Origin: Podaxis mareebaensis | Taxonomy: Eukaryota; Basidiomycota; Agaricomycetes; Agaricales; Agaricaceae | Length of the DNA: 64,000 nt | Direction: 5' to 3' | Assembly: GCA_018524725.1 (NCBI GenBank) | Contig: JAEUWP010000139.1 | Location: 496,001-560,000 of the forward strand | Shown: piece after piece, positions 1 to 10,437 of the stretch | How the letters are laid out: the number at the start of each line of letters is the position of its first letter | How positions within the stretch are numbered: position 1 is the first letter of the stretch | Program-made: the position numbers and the translations under genes | The notes under the pieces: model-generated | Databases searched by the model: none | Seen by the model: the letters and a program-made list of their open reading frames with translations, nothing else | What the model was told of the DNA's origin: nothing

Positions 1-920
1 TAGTTTGCTGGGGCAGATGTGGGTGGTGGCCCATACTCGTTCTCACTCACATCGGTTTCGTGATACCGATCAAGTGTAGCGCTGGAGTGTTTAGATGCAG
101 AGGACGTTGATATAGACTTCAGTATCCGCCCGGCACGAGTATGCACAGGCGCTATCTGACGCGCATGTGAAGCACGTTGTGGAACATCTGTCAACGGTCT
201 GGTGCCACTACCGGAGGAGTATGCGGTACGCAATGCCGGGCGTGCGGAGGGTCTTAAAGCCAACGGAGGCGAGTGCCGCCGTTTTCCAGGTGCGGCTATC
301 TGGTGTGGGTTCTCATCAGATTCACTGATGTTTTCCTTGTCATCCTGATGGGTGTGGGACTGCGAATCGAGAGCCTGCCTTGAGCGGGATGAAACCGCTA
401 CGAGATCGTTCTTCTCAGAAGCTTCGTCAAGAGTAATTCTACGAGGTGCGATACGAGGTTTCGCTGTTGCCGATGCAGTTGGTGTTGCATATGAAGTTGC
501 GGCTGATAATAGTGGGCCTGATGCGACGCGACTGAATGAACGGGCAGGCCGTTCCGGTTTGTCTGATGTGAGGCCAGAGACTGTTTCTAGAACAGGATAC
601 GCGCTTTCTGAGCGTGATAGTGACGAACGTCCGAGTGGAGAGTTGAGAGAGATTGGTGATGGTGGTTTCTTCAGGTCCTTCGGTTCAATTGCGTCGTCGG
701 GTGGTGTGGGTGGTGTATACGTCTGTGGCGAAGCTTTTGAGGAACCTTTTGACACTCTTTGCACGCTCCCCGATTCGCCTAAGACATAGTCGAAGGAGAG
801 ATCTTCGATGTACGAGTCGTCTGATGGTGTTGCGGATTTCCGTGCAGTATTTATTGCTGTACCAGTGCGCAGGTCGACCGGTGTTCGCGGGGGCGACGTG
901 GAAGGGCTCGCTGAAGCCAT
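1..920 (-). CDS. Ser/Pro-rich protein, N-terminal part only, possibly Mps1/TTK-type kinase
   Basis: An uninterrupted minus-strand frame begins with ATG at 920-918 and stays open to the left edge, giving about 306 residues and no stop, so the gene is cut by the window. The visible part starts MASASPSTSPPRTPVDL and is rich in Ser, Pro, Thr and Ala with no folded domain. It contains short conserved-looking blocks such as SLSRSESAYP, ARSFSRVASGP, a PRRIT segment, a DKENISESDEN acidic patch and RAGRILKSISTSS. From memory, fungal Mps1/TTK spindle-checkpoint kinases have an N-terminal region of this style, so that is my best guess, but the kinase domain would lie outside the window and the assignment is weak. 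The plus-strand frames over it are shadows. That it is coding is fairly sure; its function is not. Confidence 0.55.
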   Translation of the reverse strand, partial: MASASPSTSPPRTPVDLRTGTAINTARKSATPSDDSYIEDLSFDYVLGESGSVQRVSKGSSKASPQTYTPPTPPDDAIEPKDLKKPPSPISLNSPLGRSSLSRSESAYPVLETVSGLTSDKPERPARSFSRVASGPLLSAATSYATPTASATAKPRIAPRRITLDEASEKNDLVAVSSRSRQALDSQSHTHQDDKENISESDENPHQIAAPGKRRHSPPLALRPSARPALRTAYSSGSGTRPLTDVPQRASHARQIAPVHTRAGRILKSISTSSASKHSSATLDRYHETDVSENEYGPPPTSAPAN

Positions 921-1486
921 ACTAGGGTATTAAAGCGAGATCGAAAGAAAAAAAGAAGAAACGGGAAGAGCGAAATGTGAAGGTCGGCGCCAACGTTGTC
1001 GACAGTCGAACAAATCACACTTCAACCAACACCACGATGCTGCCAAGACCCGGTGCACTCCTCCCGGGATCACCGAAAGAATACCAAATTAACAGTTTTT
1101 CCGGTCGTACACTCCCATTTCAGGCATTTCCCCGGAACTTAAAATTCGGGGTCTCACCACGTTGCAGCAACGCGATCACGGGACTAGTCGCGTCCATTGC
1201 AATCCCATTCAGCCCTTAACCAAACCCCTGTCTTCCCAGGATGACGAACGGCGCCTGCAGAAATCTGATACATACTATCACCACGACCGGCCTTCTCTAA
1301 TGGCGCGAAGTCGTGGTTCTGGACTCAGCGAAGGGCGGGACTCAAGTCTATCGTGACATGGATATGTTCACGGTATCTTGCAATAAGGCCGCACCAACTT
1401 AGCATTGTCTCCGTATGCATCACGCAGACACTATGTATAACTATATTATGTATACATTCTATACAGAACACACCGACACATGTACC
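921..1486. other. intergenic: promoter side of the left-edge gene and 3' side of the nitronate monooxygenase gene
   Basis: No frame here has gene-like composition. The stretch lies between the start of the left-edge minus-strand gene and the stop codon of the next minus-strand gene, so it should carry the promoter of the first and the 3' untranslated region of the second. The AT-rich run around 1430-1460 lies just past the stop of the monooxygenase gene and is a plausible 3' end region. I see no RNA gene. Confidence 0.4.
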
Positions 1487-3056
1487 CTACAGCTTAGCCT
1501 TAGACACAGGACATTGCTGTTGGACACCCACAACAGAGGCGAGTCCGGAGACAATATTCTCAACATCACGTTCAAGTCTCCTCAGAAGCTCTTCGCATGT
1601 AGGGATATCATTGATCAGCCCGACAGCGATACCTGCCGACCAGATCCCATAATCAGGATCTCCAAGTTCGTAGACCTTACGTCCTCGTTCTCCAGAGACC
1701 AAATGCTTGATATCTTCAAATTTGGCGCCGCCAGGCCGCCTTTCGATATTGACAACCTCCACGGAGACCTTGTTTTTGTATACGCGGGCGGTGTTATGGA
1801 GAGTCCTGAAGATATGGATCGTGTCACGCTCAGTGGAAGCGACAATCTTGTCTTTGATGTTCTGATGGATAGGGCTGCAGGCTAATTTTAATTTTCAATA
1901 CCACCGGCAAACAAAATTCCCCACGAACCTCTCAACAGTGCACATGAAGCGAGTTCCTGTGATGCATTCACACAACGCCACACCACACGTTAGATTCGCA
2001 ATGTCAAGCGTGGCAACGAATCTACACACCCATATTCACACCCTTGAACAAATCATCAAACGTTGAATTTCAGCGCCGAGGGTATGAAACGACTTACAGC
2101 AGCACCCAATGCGAGGCACGCGGCAAAGCCGTGTCCATCGGCAATACCGCCCGACGCGATGTAGGGAACCTTCAATTCCTGGGCAGCCCGTGCGAGCTGA
2201 AGATAGTCGGTGTAAGATACTTCGGAGGGTGATTGACAGCCTCATACCAAGACCAGTCCACCAATGTCATCCTCTCCGGGGTGACCAGCGCCTGAGAGGG
2301 TATCCAGAGTGTGCTTCAGATACATTGTCCATCGTCAACAGAAGACTTTTCTCACACTCAAAGCCGTCAATACTCAAAACATCGACGCCGAGTCTTTCAG
2401 CACTCTACAGTTGGTGTCAGTGTGAGCCTACATCATGAATGCGGTTTCGTACCTTTGCATGTCGTATGGTAGTGCACTTGTGGATCACAATGCAGTCGTT
2501 CTCCTTGAAGTATTTGATAAAAGGGCCGGCTGCATGCCTTGTCAATCTGACACGCAATAACACAAAATATATGGGTCACTACTCACGATTGTTTCCTGCC
2601 GTCTCGAAGATGCGCACACCCTCTTCAACAGCGGCTCTAGCATAGCCTTGATAGTCAGGGGGGTTGATACTGGGCAGGAGAGTGATATTGACCCCAAAGG
2701 GCTTCGACGTGAGCTTACGAGTCTCACGGATGGCTTGACGAAGTGCATCAGGTGAGGGTTGCGTCAGAGCAGTGAGGATACCTATTATATAATAAGATAG
2801 AACCTCAAAGTGAGATATATGGAAGGAACGCGTACCCAGTCCTCCGGCTTCAGATACAGCAGCAGCAAGTCTCGGGACCCCAACCCTATGGACGATTAGA
2901 CACTATCATATACACCGAATAGGGGCCTATACCATTGCATGCCGCCTTGCACAACAGGCCTGCGAGCTGTGAGTATCCTCGTACTGACAAGACAGGTTTG
3001 GGGAACGCTCACACTCGGATCCCGAGCAGCTTGGTTACTGAAGTAACAATCGGCAT
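1487..3056 (-). CDS. nitronate monooxygenase (2-nitropropane dioxygenase family), multi-exon
   Basis: This gene encodes an FMN-dependent enzyme that oxidises alkyl nitronates such as propionate-3-nitronate. Translation starts at ATG 3056-3054 (MPIVTSVTKLLGI) and ends with TAG at 1489-1487. About ten exons joined at GT-AG borders give roughly 350 residues, the usual family length. Visible blocks in order are the N-terminal VVQGGMQWVG flavin-site motif, EAGGLGILTALT, KPFGVNITLLPS, the GHPGEDDIGG loop, YIASGGIADG with its phosphate-binding glycines, GAAGVNMGTRFMCT, and a C-terminal KVYELGDPDYGIWSAG segment typical of fungal members. Introns are about 50-80 nt; one starts right after the codon for Cys in the DGFEC segment. 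The frame stays open for about 90 codons upstream of the chosen ATG (see findings), so a longer N terminus is possible. Plus-strand readings here are shadows. The family call is firm; the substrate is inferred from the family only. Confidence 0.9.
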
Positions 3057-3550
3057 TTTCGAAATCCTCGAAGTAGAGAAATGGCGAAGTACGTTATAAT
3101 TATTCCTTTGGCGAATGAGATGTTGTGGTCCAGAAATAAGGCCCAGGACAGCTAGATGCCCTCTATCGACAGACGTTATTGAAAACCGAGTTGAGTTAGA
3201 TCCGAAGGACCCTATTGACCGTGGGCTTACGAGTGAAGGAGTCGAAGGTGCGGGAAGGTATGATGACGATTTTAAACGGGGGAATATATACTGGAGACGA
3301 GGTCGGTGTAAAGCGCAATGCATACGCCTTACGAACTGACCAGAGGATGCACATAGGCCGGCCCGTTGGCTAACTCTAAAGGCCGGGAATGTGATTCCCA
3401 GTGCAAACCACGTGACGGCCAGCAAATTCTTCGAGGACGCCTTTTCGGGAAGCACTGTGGCGTCTCAAATTCATTCACAAATGGTGGTAAACTCGCATTC
3501 AGTTAACTCTAAATCTCGAACGATCGCCGTTGGCTTAGCAATACCAGAAG
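3057..3550. other. intergenic: upstream region of the nitronate monooxygenase gene
   Basis: This gap separates the stop of the peroxiredoxin gene from the start of the monooxygenase gene, both on the minus strand. It should contain the monooxygenase promoter. The minus frame continuous with the monooxygenase start stays open back to about 3455, with an ATG at 3323. No other gene, RNA or repeat is apparent. Confidence 0.35.
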
Positions 3551-4359
3551 CTACGCCTTTGCCTGCTCCGTTTCCGTCGCTGATGCTCCCGTTTCTGCCG
3601 AAGCAGCAGGCTTAGAACTTTCCGTCTCAGTTCCTCCCGAGCTTAGAGTTTCCAACCACTTCTCGACAAACTTTGCGTGTGCACCATAATTCATGGTTCC
3701 CTCGAATGCATCTCTGAGCGGAACCATCAGCCAGACTTCAGGGTCAGTTGCTATGGAAGGCGCACCTCACAATCCCCTTCTGGTCGATCACGAAAGTCAC
3801 ACGGGCCACCTGGACGAGGCCCCACATTCCCTTCCCAATTCCATACAGCTGAAAAACCTCTTTGGACTCATCACTCAGAACTGGGTACTGAATATTCCGA
3901 GTATCAGCGGACGGCGGACTAAGAGTCAAGTGGGCGGGGATGAAACTCGCCGTCAATTTCTCTTTCTCAACAAACGCCTTCTGTTTCTCCACCGGATCGG
4001 GGCTTATTCCAATGATTTGCACCTTTTCTGGAGAAAAGTTCACTTTCTCTGTCGATGACGATTTAACCTGGCGCCTAAGAGAAGTCATGACCGTCAAGGA
4101 CTACTCACCTGCAACGGCATCCCGAAATTGACAGGCTTGTCTCGTGCACCCGTATGATCCTAATGGTTGTCATTGAAACAAGTGAGACGCCCTTTGTTCA
4201 ACCTTCTGAAGGGCAATCATACTGACCAGACTCCGGATAGAAGAATAAAATGAGGGGAAGGCCAGTCTCACCGGGCTTGACTTCAAGGTTTCCGCCATCA
4301 TGTTTCTTGAGCCTAAACGACGGCGCCACTTTTCCAATCAGTGCCTTATAACCTGACAT
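3551..4359 (-). CDS. DOT5: PrxQ/BCP-type peroxiredoxin (Dot5-like)
   Basis: This gene encodes a thiol peroxidase that reduces hydroperoxides using thioredoxin. ATG at 4359-4357 (MSGYKALIGKVAPSFRL) to TAG at 3553-3551, five exons, giving 188 residues. The active site reads GCTRQACQFRD with the peroxidatic Cys at residue 49 and the resolving Cys at 54, the CX4C spacing of the PrxQ class. Later blocks are VQIIGISPDPVEKQKAF, YPVLSDESKEVFQLYG, KGMWGLVQVARVTFVID and MNYGAHAKFVEKWLETL. A Ser/Thr/Glu/Ala-rich tail of about 30 residues follows the fold. The third intron (3888-3950) starts with GC instead of GT; it is 63 nt long and contains no stop. Yeast Dot5 is the nuclear member of this class; localisation here is not shown by the sequence. 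The gene sits upstream of, and in the same direction as, the nitronate monooxygenase gene. Confidence 0.92.
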
Positions 4360-7300
4360 AGTCTTGGTTCCGTATGATCGACAGTGGCTGGTGATTCTTG
4401 AGAGCTTAAACGAGATGCAAGCGAGTGTGGTTAAAGCAAAGAAACGATGTGAGTGTAGTCATGACACCATTCTGTATATTTATATTCATTGATGGCCTTT
4501 GGAAGCCCTGATCGACAAGCATGGGTTTTCCGTTTCTTCAGCAGACACGGACAATTTTGACATAGCTCTGTCGTTAACGCTGGGTCACGAGAATACCCCA
4601 GCTGGCGCTTTCAAGGATACGAGCACTAGCCACTGTCAAGAATCTTTCAATGGAGTTCATCATGCGCCGTGATAGGCCACCCCCTTCCTAATCTGTCCCA
4701 TTCTCACCCTCACCATCCTCGATGTCTCTGGTCGCTCTTGGCGCTGTCATCACCATAACAAATTTCCTCTATTCCATAACAATGGAATTGCCAATAAATG
4801 CAATATCCCCTTGCATTCTGCATATCACTTCGTTCCCGACACCAACTTCACACGTCATAGTAACATCGAAAGCACCACGAGTGTCATCATTTGCGACGAA
4901 ATTTCAGGCACCCCGGGAGGAAATTTGGATGTGAAACAAGAGACAGTTTTGGGAGAAAGGTGTCGTGGTTCAGTTGATAATACGCACACGATGTTCGCAG
5001 TTACTGTGTGGCCCCTCAGGAAGTACCAGCATAAATCCTCTTGGAAAACAGGATGGACAATGGTGCTCGAGATACTTCAACTGCACTGAAGGCCGTCAGA
5101 ATGGCTCCGAAGGTGGACCGAAAGTTGTGTTTCAGGTGTTCACCTCAAGGACGGTTTCTCAGGTCTTCGCCACAGTGTCTGCCGTGTCCGTCCCCTGGGT
5201 GTCAATTCAACCGCTTCGTTTGGCAAAAGATCTCCGAACGCATACATCATGTCTGGCTCCAGCCTCGGAATATGGGGAGCTCAAAGTAGAATCATCAATC
5301 CCGCGTTTTGAGCATCGGCGGAAACATGAAATCGTGCAAGCCCTTTATCCCGACAGCTAGCGCCCCTTTCCCAGTATATTCAAGCCACTCCTAACATCAG
5401 CCACCGTATGCTTTTTGGGCACTGGTGTGATGGTTGAATACAACCCTCTTGGTTAACCCGAGCAGCATGCTCTTGGTGAGACCGCCGACCTCTTTATTAT
5501 TGTCCAACCCATCGGGACCATTGTCATCCTTGCCAACTGTTTCCTCTTCTCCCTTATCCTCTTATGTGCTGAGTCGATGCCTTCACCATAGTCTCTATGG
5601 TGAATGCTCAGAATGAGATCCTATGCCAGAATAATACCCCTGCCCTTTTGGATGAGATCTCGCCACTCTCTTTTCCAATAGAATCACCCAACTCATAATT
5701 ATGGAATATCGGGACATTGCGCGCCGCTGCTTGCAAACTTGCGAGGTCAAAATGTATGCTTTTTCGGGTCTTGTTGCTATCTTTAGCGACAAAGAGTTGT
5801 AACGGTCGAGAATCACACGGTGGATGTGGAGGTATGGAAGGGACCTCACCACATGGAACCAGATTCTTAAATACTTTCATATAGGAGCGGGGAATCGGGT
5901 TTCGTTGATCACTGGGACGACGACGGTTGTTGACGCTGAAAATGGTTCCGACTTTATGGTCAGTTTGACTTTCGACGGTTTAGCTTGCAAACTTCACACA
6001 TGTCACCCAGTCGATAAGCTGAACACTGAAGTACGGCCGGGCTGGCGTTTCGAGGAAGGTTAATTGATAGACAGCTCCACTGATAGACGATCGCTAATTT
6101 TGATCCCTCAGGCCTCAAATCGCACTGGTCTCACCCTCCCAACGGCAACCGGACGCAGTTACAAGTGCCAGGTTTAATGGTAAAGCACTAGTCAGTTATT
6201 CTGATTATCTCCGTATTGTTCGTGAGGCGAAGCCATTCTCACTACATGTCCGTTGGTGGACGAAACGATGGGAACAGATGGGCCCGCGTCAAATGGGGTG
6301 ACCGTCATATGTTTTCAGGGTGTAAAAGAATCAAGATATCATGTCCAACAACCCTCAGGCAAGGAGTGGTGTTTTTATGCTTTTCTTCCCTCGGCGTCTT
6401 CTTTAGCGGCAGAATTACTGGCTGGCGCCCTTAAGACCCCACGGATGCAGCAATACCCCATGGGTATTCAGCATTACTCAGTGAGCGCGATTACATAGCA
6501 CTTTTGACTATACATTAATCTTACCTACGACTTTTAAGCTCAGTGCTGCCGAAAGAAAAACCCCGACGAAATACCTGGAATAGCCTTCTCGCGCTTCTAG
6601 CCTCCTTGATATTCTTTTAAACATACCCCTCTATCAGACATGTGCATCGCCCCTATACAAACTCAAGCTCAAGCTTCATCCAGAACCCACCACCATCAAC
6701 CAGTTCTGTCAAGGGGTGAATCAGGGTTAGAAGAAAATAGACTTTCATAGGCCATGGAAAAATCGGAAAAATCACACTAACGCCCAGTCAACACCTCAGG
6801 GTCACGTTTGCACTCGCTTGAGCTCCAAGGTTATTCTAAGGTCCGTCCCACTTATGCCGCGTCCGACATTTTGTTTTGTTAACTGGGGTTTACTGCATGC
6901 CCTTGCTTCCATGAAAATTGTCGCCGCCAGATATTTTTGGCAAAGATGCCTGACCGAAATACCTAAAATGTAATGCTTGGATGTTGTGTCACCCACTTCG
7001 CACGATAAATTCGCCCCCGCGATCCTTGAAACCGGTATGTACATATGTTTTCCGGAGATCATATGTCGGCGGTGACCCTGACGAATTGATTGACTGGCAG
7101 CTTGGAAGTCGTCATCCATTCGGATTGGATGATCAAGAAGAGTCTTTTATCGGTCGCTAATGTGCGTGACCAGTCAGTGGGAAGTGAGATGCAATTGGTC
7201 ACTATGTTTGGCTTCCCTGACCCTCGAGGCATCCAGAGCGGCCGGAACGGGAAATAACTGCGAGAATCGACTCGGGAACCCAACAGAAGGCATAACAGCC

Positions 7301-7528
7301 GCTCAAGGTGGTTTTTTCAACGAGCGCTCTGTGCGACGATAGACAGGATATGTCGTTTACTAATTTAATATTGGCAGTCTTCCATTTTCCTTCCACTTCT
7401 GAGGGGCGCGCAATTACCGCTGTGCTCAAAGAAGGATGACCCACGATGAACCTCCCACCTAATCAGGCTAAACCTGCAGAGGGAGTACATAAATAACCTT
7501 GCTCCTCTTGCCTTCTGTCCCTGGAGCG
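4360..7528. other. long stretch without a recognised gene
   Basis: About 3.2 kb lie between the peroxiredoxin start and the RGS gene start, so both promoters lie here. I recognise no conserved protein in any frame. Open frames at 4722-5360 (plus) and 5595-5880 (minus) overlap without consistent splice sites. The only reading that splices cleanly is the candidate at 5824-6191, listed separately. An A/T-rich segment with a TATA-like acataaataa lies about 35 bp upstream of the RGS start. No tRNA or terminal repeats were seen. Confidence 0.35.
5824..6191 (+). CDS. candidate small spliced ORF, unknown function
   Basis: A plus-strand frame begins with ATG at 5824 (MWRYGRDLTTWNQIL) and runs to 6058. 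A 53-nt intron (6059-6111) with a GTTAAT donor and CCTCAG acceptor joins it, in phase, to an exon ending with TAG at 6189-6191. The result is 104 residues including a Cys-His patch (ACKLHTCHP) and the segment RPGWRFEEG followed by LKSHWSHPPNGN. I do not recognise the product. A relic of a larger gene, or chance, is equally possible because neighbouring frames are also open for short distances and no domain is recognisable. Confidence 0.2.
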
Positions 7529-9485
7529 ATGGCTGCTATCCAAACCCAACCGTCAACCGTTGAGCCATCCTTCAAGTCCATCCTCACACTCCCTTTCCGC
7601 CTCTGCAACCCTCCTCCCGCCGTTGGCAAAGTTCGCTCTTTCGGCGTCACCCCACTTTTCAACGTTCGGCTCGATGACGTTCTCGACAGAAAGCACCTTC
7701 CGCCGTTGGGTCTGAAGGATTTCGAGGAATGGTTATTGTATGTGGAGATGTGCCCGGAGAATCTGTAAGTGCTTCATCTACTCATTGCCATCAAACGCTG
7801 ATCAGATCACGCCCAGTTACTTTATTCTCTGGCTCCGGGAGTACCGTGCTCGTTATGCGGAGTGGCAGAAGCAGCGTAATTCGCCCAAAGACGCCGTCTT
7901 CGCGCCCACTACCGCGTCCCGCCTCGCAACATTCTATTCCCGAGCGAAGCAGACGTTTTTCTCCCCCAACGCCAACTATGAACTCAATCTTTCCTCTTCT
8001 GTTCTTGCCCCCTTCCAAAGGCCGGATCAAGATATCCATCCGGATCCCTCTCTTTTTCAGCCCGTTGAGGAAGAGACTCGCCGAATGCTGGAGCAGAGTC
8101 TTCGAAGATTCATCCAGGCTCAGATGAACAACGTTGGAAATCGTCGGGTTCTCTGCGGTATCATTGCTGGCATTCTCATTACCATTGTTGGGTTCCTCCC
8201 ACCCATCGTCACCAACTTTGTGAATAATGGGCCCCGGTGGCTCAGACTCACTGCATTACCAGGCATGTGGCTTGGTTTGACTATCCTTCTATCTGCACTT
8301 CACGGAGTTTGCTTGGGCGTCTATATTTTCGGTGACCTCAGGCAACTTCGCAAGTTCGAGCTCGCAAGGCCTGTCGCACCGAAGGCTCGCAATCCCAACT
8401 CTTTTCCACGTTTTCCCTCACAACCCATTCCCCTCCCACCCTCACCGACAGCCGCGTACGGTCGCTCACATCGTCACCGCCAGAGGCGGCCTGGATCTCC
8501 TGTCTCCATTTCCGAGTTCTCCGATGCGACTATGTCGATTTACTCACGCGAACCTAAACCGTTTCCCATGGTGCCGGGTTACATTGAGACGAATCCCATT
8601 GAAGGACCCTCAACGTGTCCCATCCTGCTTGAATATTGCAATCCAGAGAACGACGCTGAATGGTTACGACAACAGGAGCTTCAGAGGGAACAAGAGAGAA
8701 AGATGGACTTGGAACCTCGCTCTCCTGACTCCTTTACATCAACGGCCACTTTCATTGCCCCTTTCCGTTCTCCCTCGACTACTGATATCTCGGGCTACTG
8801 GGACAGCGAGGAGATTCTGTCTATGAACGCTCGGTGGTACCGTGTTCGTGCGATGGAAGACCTGGAGAAGTTGGGCTGCGAAGCCGCCCGCAGACAGCCC
8901 CTGGCAGGATTCGATTTCGACGGATTGCCACCTGCGCCCCTCAAGCCAGCGAAAGCGCCGTCGATGAGGAGTGGAACCACAGAAACACCGTGGGACGACA
9001 CTGCCCCCAACCAGAATCCGGAAACAGACGTTGAGCAGGGAAGGTCTGGTTGGGATGACGAGGAACGGAGCAGGTGGCAGTGGCTCTTGGATTTCATTGA
9101 CCGCATTCAGACACGATGTAGCCTCAAGAAATGGGGACCCACCCCAGGCGCGGAAGGTTCTGGCCCCGTATTCCTGGGAGGAGTACCTCCCTACCTTCCC
9201 ACCTCAAAATCATCCACCAGGAAGTTACGTTCGCAGGCCACCTCCAAATCTAAGTCAACACTAAGTATTTCGACATATGCAACTGCAGAAACAGCTACGA
9301 CAACGCGAGTGAAGAAGCGAAGTCGGCTCATAAACGCGGTGCCAGCTTTCGCCGTTCCTCTCACCAGAGTACTAAACCCAATTATCGTGAGAGGCCAATG
9401 GGAGATTGTTGTTCGCAGCGCCGGGTTTGCCTTCATGATTTCGTGGGTGGTGTGTGGTTCACTGTTAGCCGTTCCACCTCGGTAA
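7529..9485 (+). CDS. RGS-domain membrane protein, Rax1/RgsD-like
   Basis: This protein carries an N-terminal regulator-of-G-protein-signalling domain, which in this family accelerates GTP hydrolysis by a G-alpha subunit or, in Rax1, marks bud sites. Two exons, 7529-7764 and 7817-9485, join across a 52-nt GTAAGT...CCCAG intron to give 634 residues. The RGS domain covers about residues 50-190 (FEEWLLYVEMCPENL, FILWLREYRARYAEW, then LEQSLRRFIQAQMNN). Two hydrophobic helices follow at about 191-212 and 226-249. A long Pro/Ser-rich, probably disordered region runs to residue 605, and a third hydrophobic helix ends the protein (about 613-630). RGS followed by membrane helices is the Rax1-type layout. 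I chose ATG 7529 because it is the first true ATG of the frame. Overlapping frames at 7729-8127, 8332-8826 and on the minus strand are shadows. Confidence 0.85.
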
Positions 9486-10437
9486 ATTGCTTGTAAGTTT
9501 TAGTATCTGGATCGGAAAACCCCGTGGCTATTATGAACTCGATAGAGTTCCCGCCTCTCCTTCACCCCCGAGGGACGTTCTTAATCGATTGGTTTTGCAA
9601 TGTGTTTTTGCGCCTGTCCTTACTCCTATTTTTCATTGTATTGGCATTCGTTTCTACTCCTCGTCCTACGCATACTCTTCTCGCTCCTTCCACATCTTGT
9701 AACTTGTTGCCATTCTAGTGGCGGTTCCCCCTTGACCTGTACTTTGAATTCATTGGACGTTGTAGTTGTAAATAGTATATCACCCACCGCCACATGCATT
9801 ATATATCCATTTCCTGGCTATGGCGATAATTGATCTAATATGTTCAACAATCGAATACTTCATTTATATTTTCTATAGATCTCCTGCGGGTGTTAGTGAC
9901 GTTAATTCGGCACTATCTCCTCGTCTTAGCCTGGGACATCGACCCACCATGGGCCCCACAGCGTGAACCATCTTCTATAAACCAGTTAGTAGTTATCCAT
10001 CATGTTAAGCGTTGGAAAATGTCGATGTGACGTAATAACGAGTCATGGGCCACGAGGCTTCGTTCCTCGTTCAAAATACACCGAAATTCTAAACTTCGCA
10101 CTCATTCGAGATGGTGAATGAGACAGTTATTGCGTGAACTTGTGCGCAACGCACACCCTAGCCCTCACTCGGGTTAGGGATTGAAATCGACAGTACATTG
10201 AATCATGCAGCTTTTGGAGACGCCTCACAAATGCTAGAACATCCCACATGTGGACCACGCATGTATCCATGCTTCATTGAGCACATCCAAATCGTATAAT
10301 ACGACCCGTTCCCAGCCCCCTCATCACGCGATTTAGTGTGTCATGTTTCATCTGCAACTCGAATGAACGACCTAATGGTCACCCGAGTACCCGAGTACGC
10401 AGGCAATATGTAAAGGCCTCTACGTTCCTGCGTGCTT
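9486..10437. other. intergenic between converging RGS and amidohydrolase genes
   Basis: The RGS gene (plus) and the amidohydrolase gene (minus) end towards each other, so this 950-bp stretch should hold both 3' untranslated regions and no obligatory promoter. It is T- and C-rich after 9600 and AT-rich near 9770-9880, fitting a polyadenylation zone. No gene or repeat was recognised. Confidence 0.4.

Noticed and set aside
3340..3420. GC-rich self-complementary segment that could fold like a tRNA
   Set aside because: No A or B box of a tRNA gene fits, and the anticodon arm cannot be placed.
7729..8127. Plus-strand 132-codon frame over the RGS gene
   Set aside because: It lies in another frame of the same exon and has no independent support; the RGS reading is conserved.
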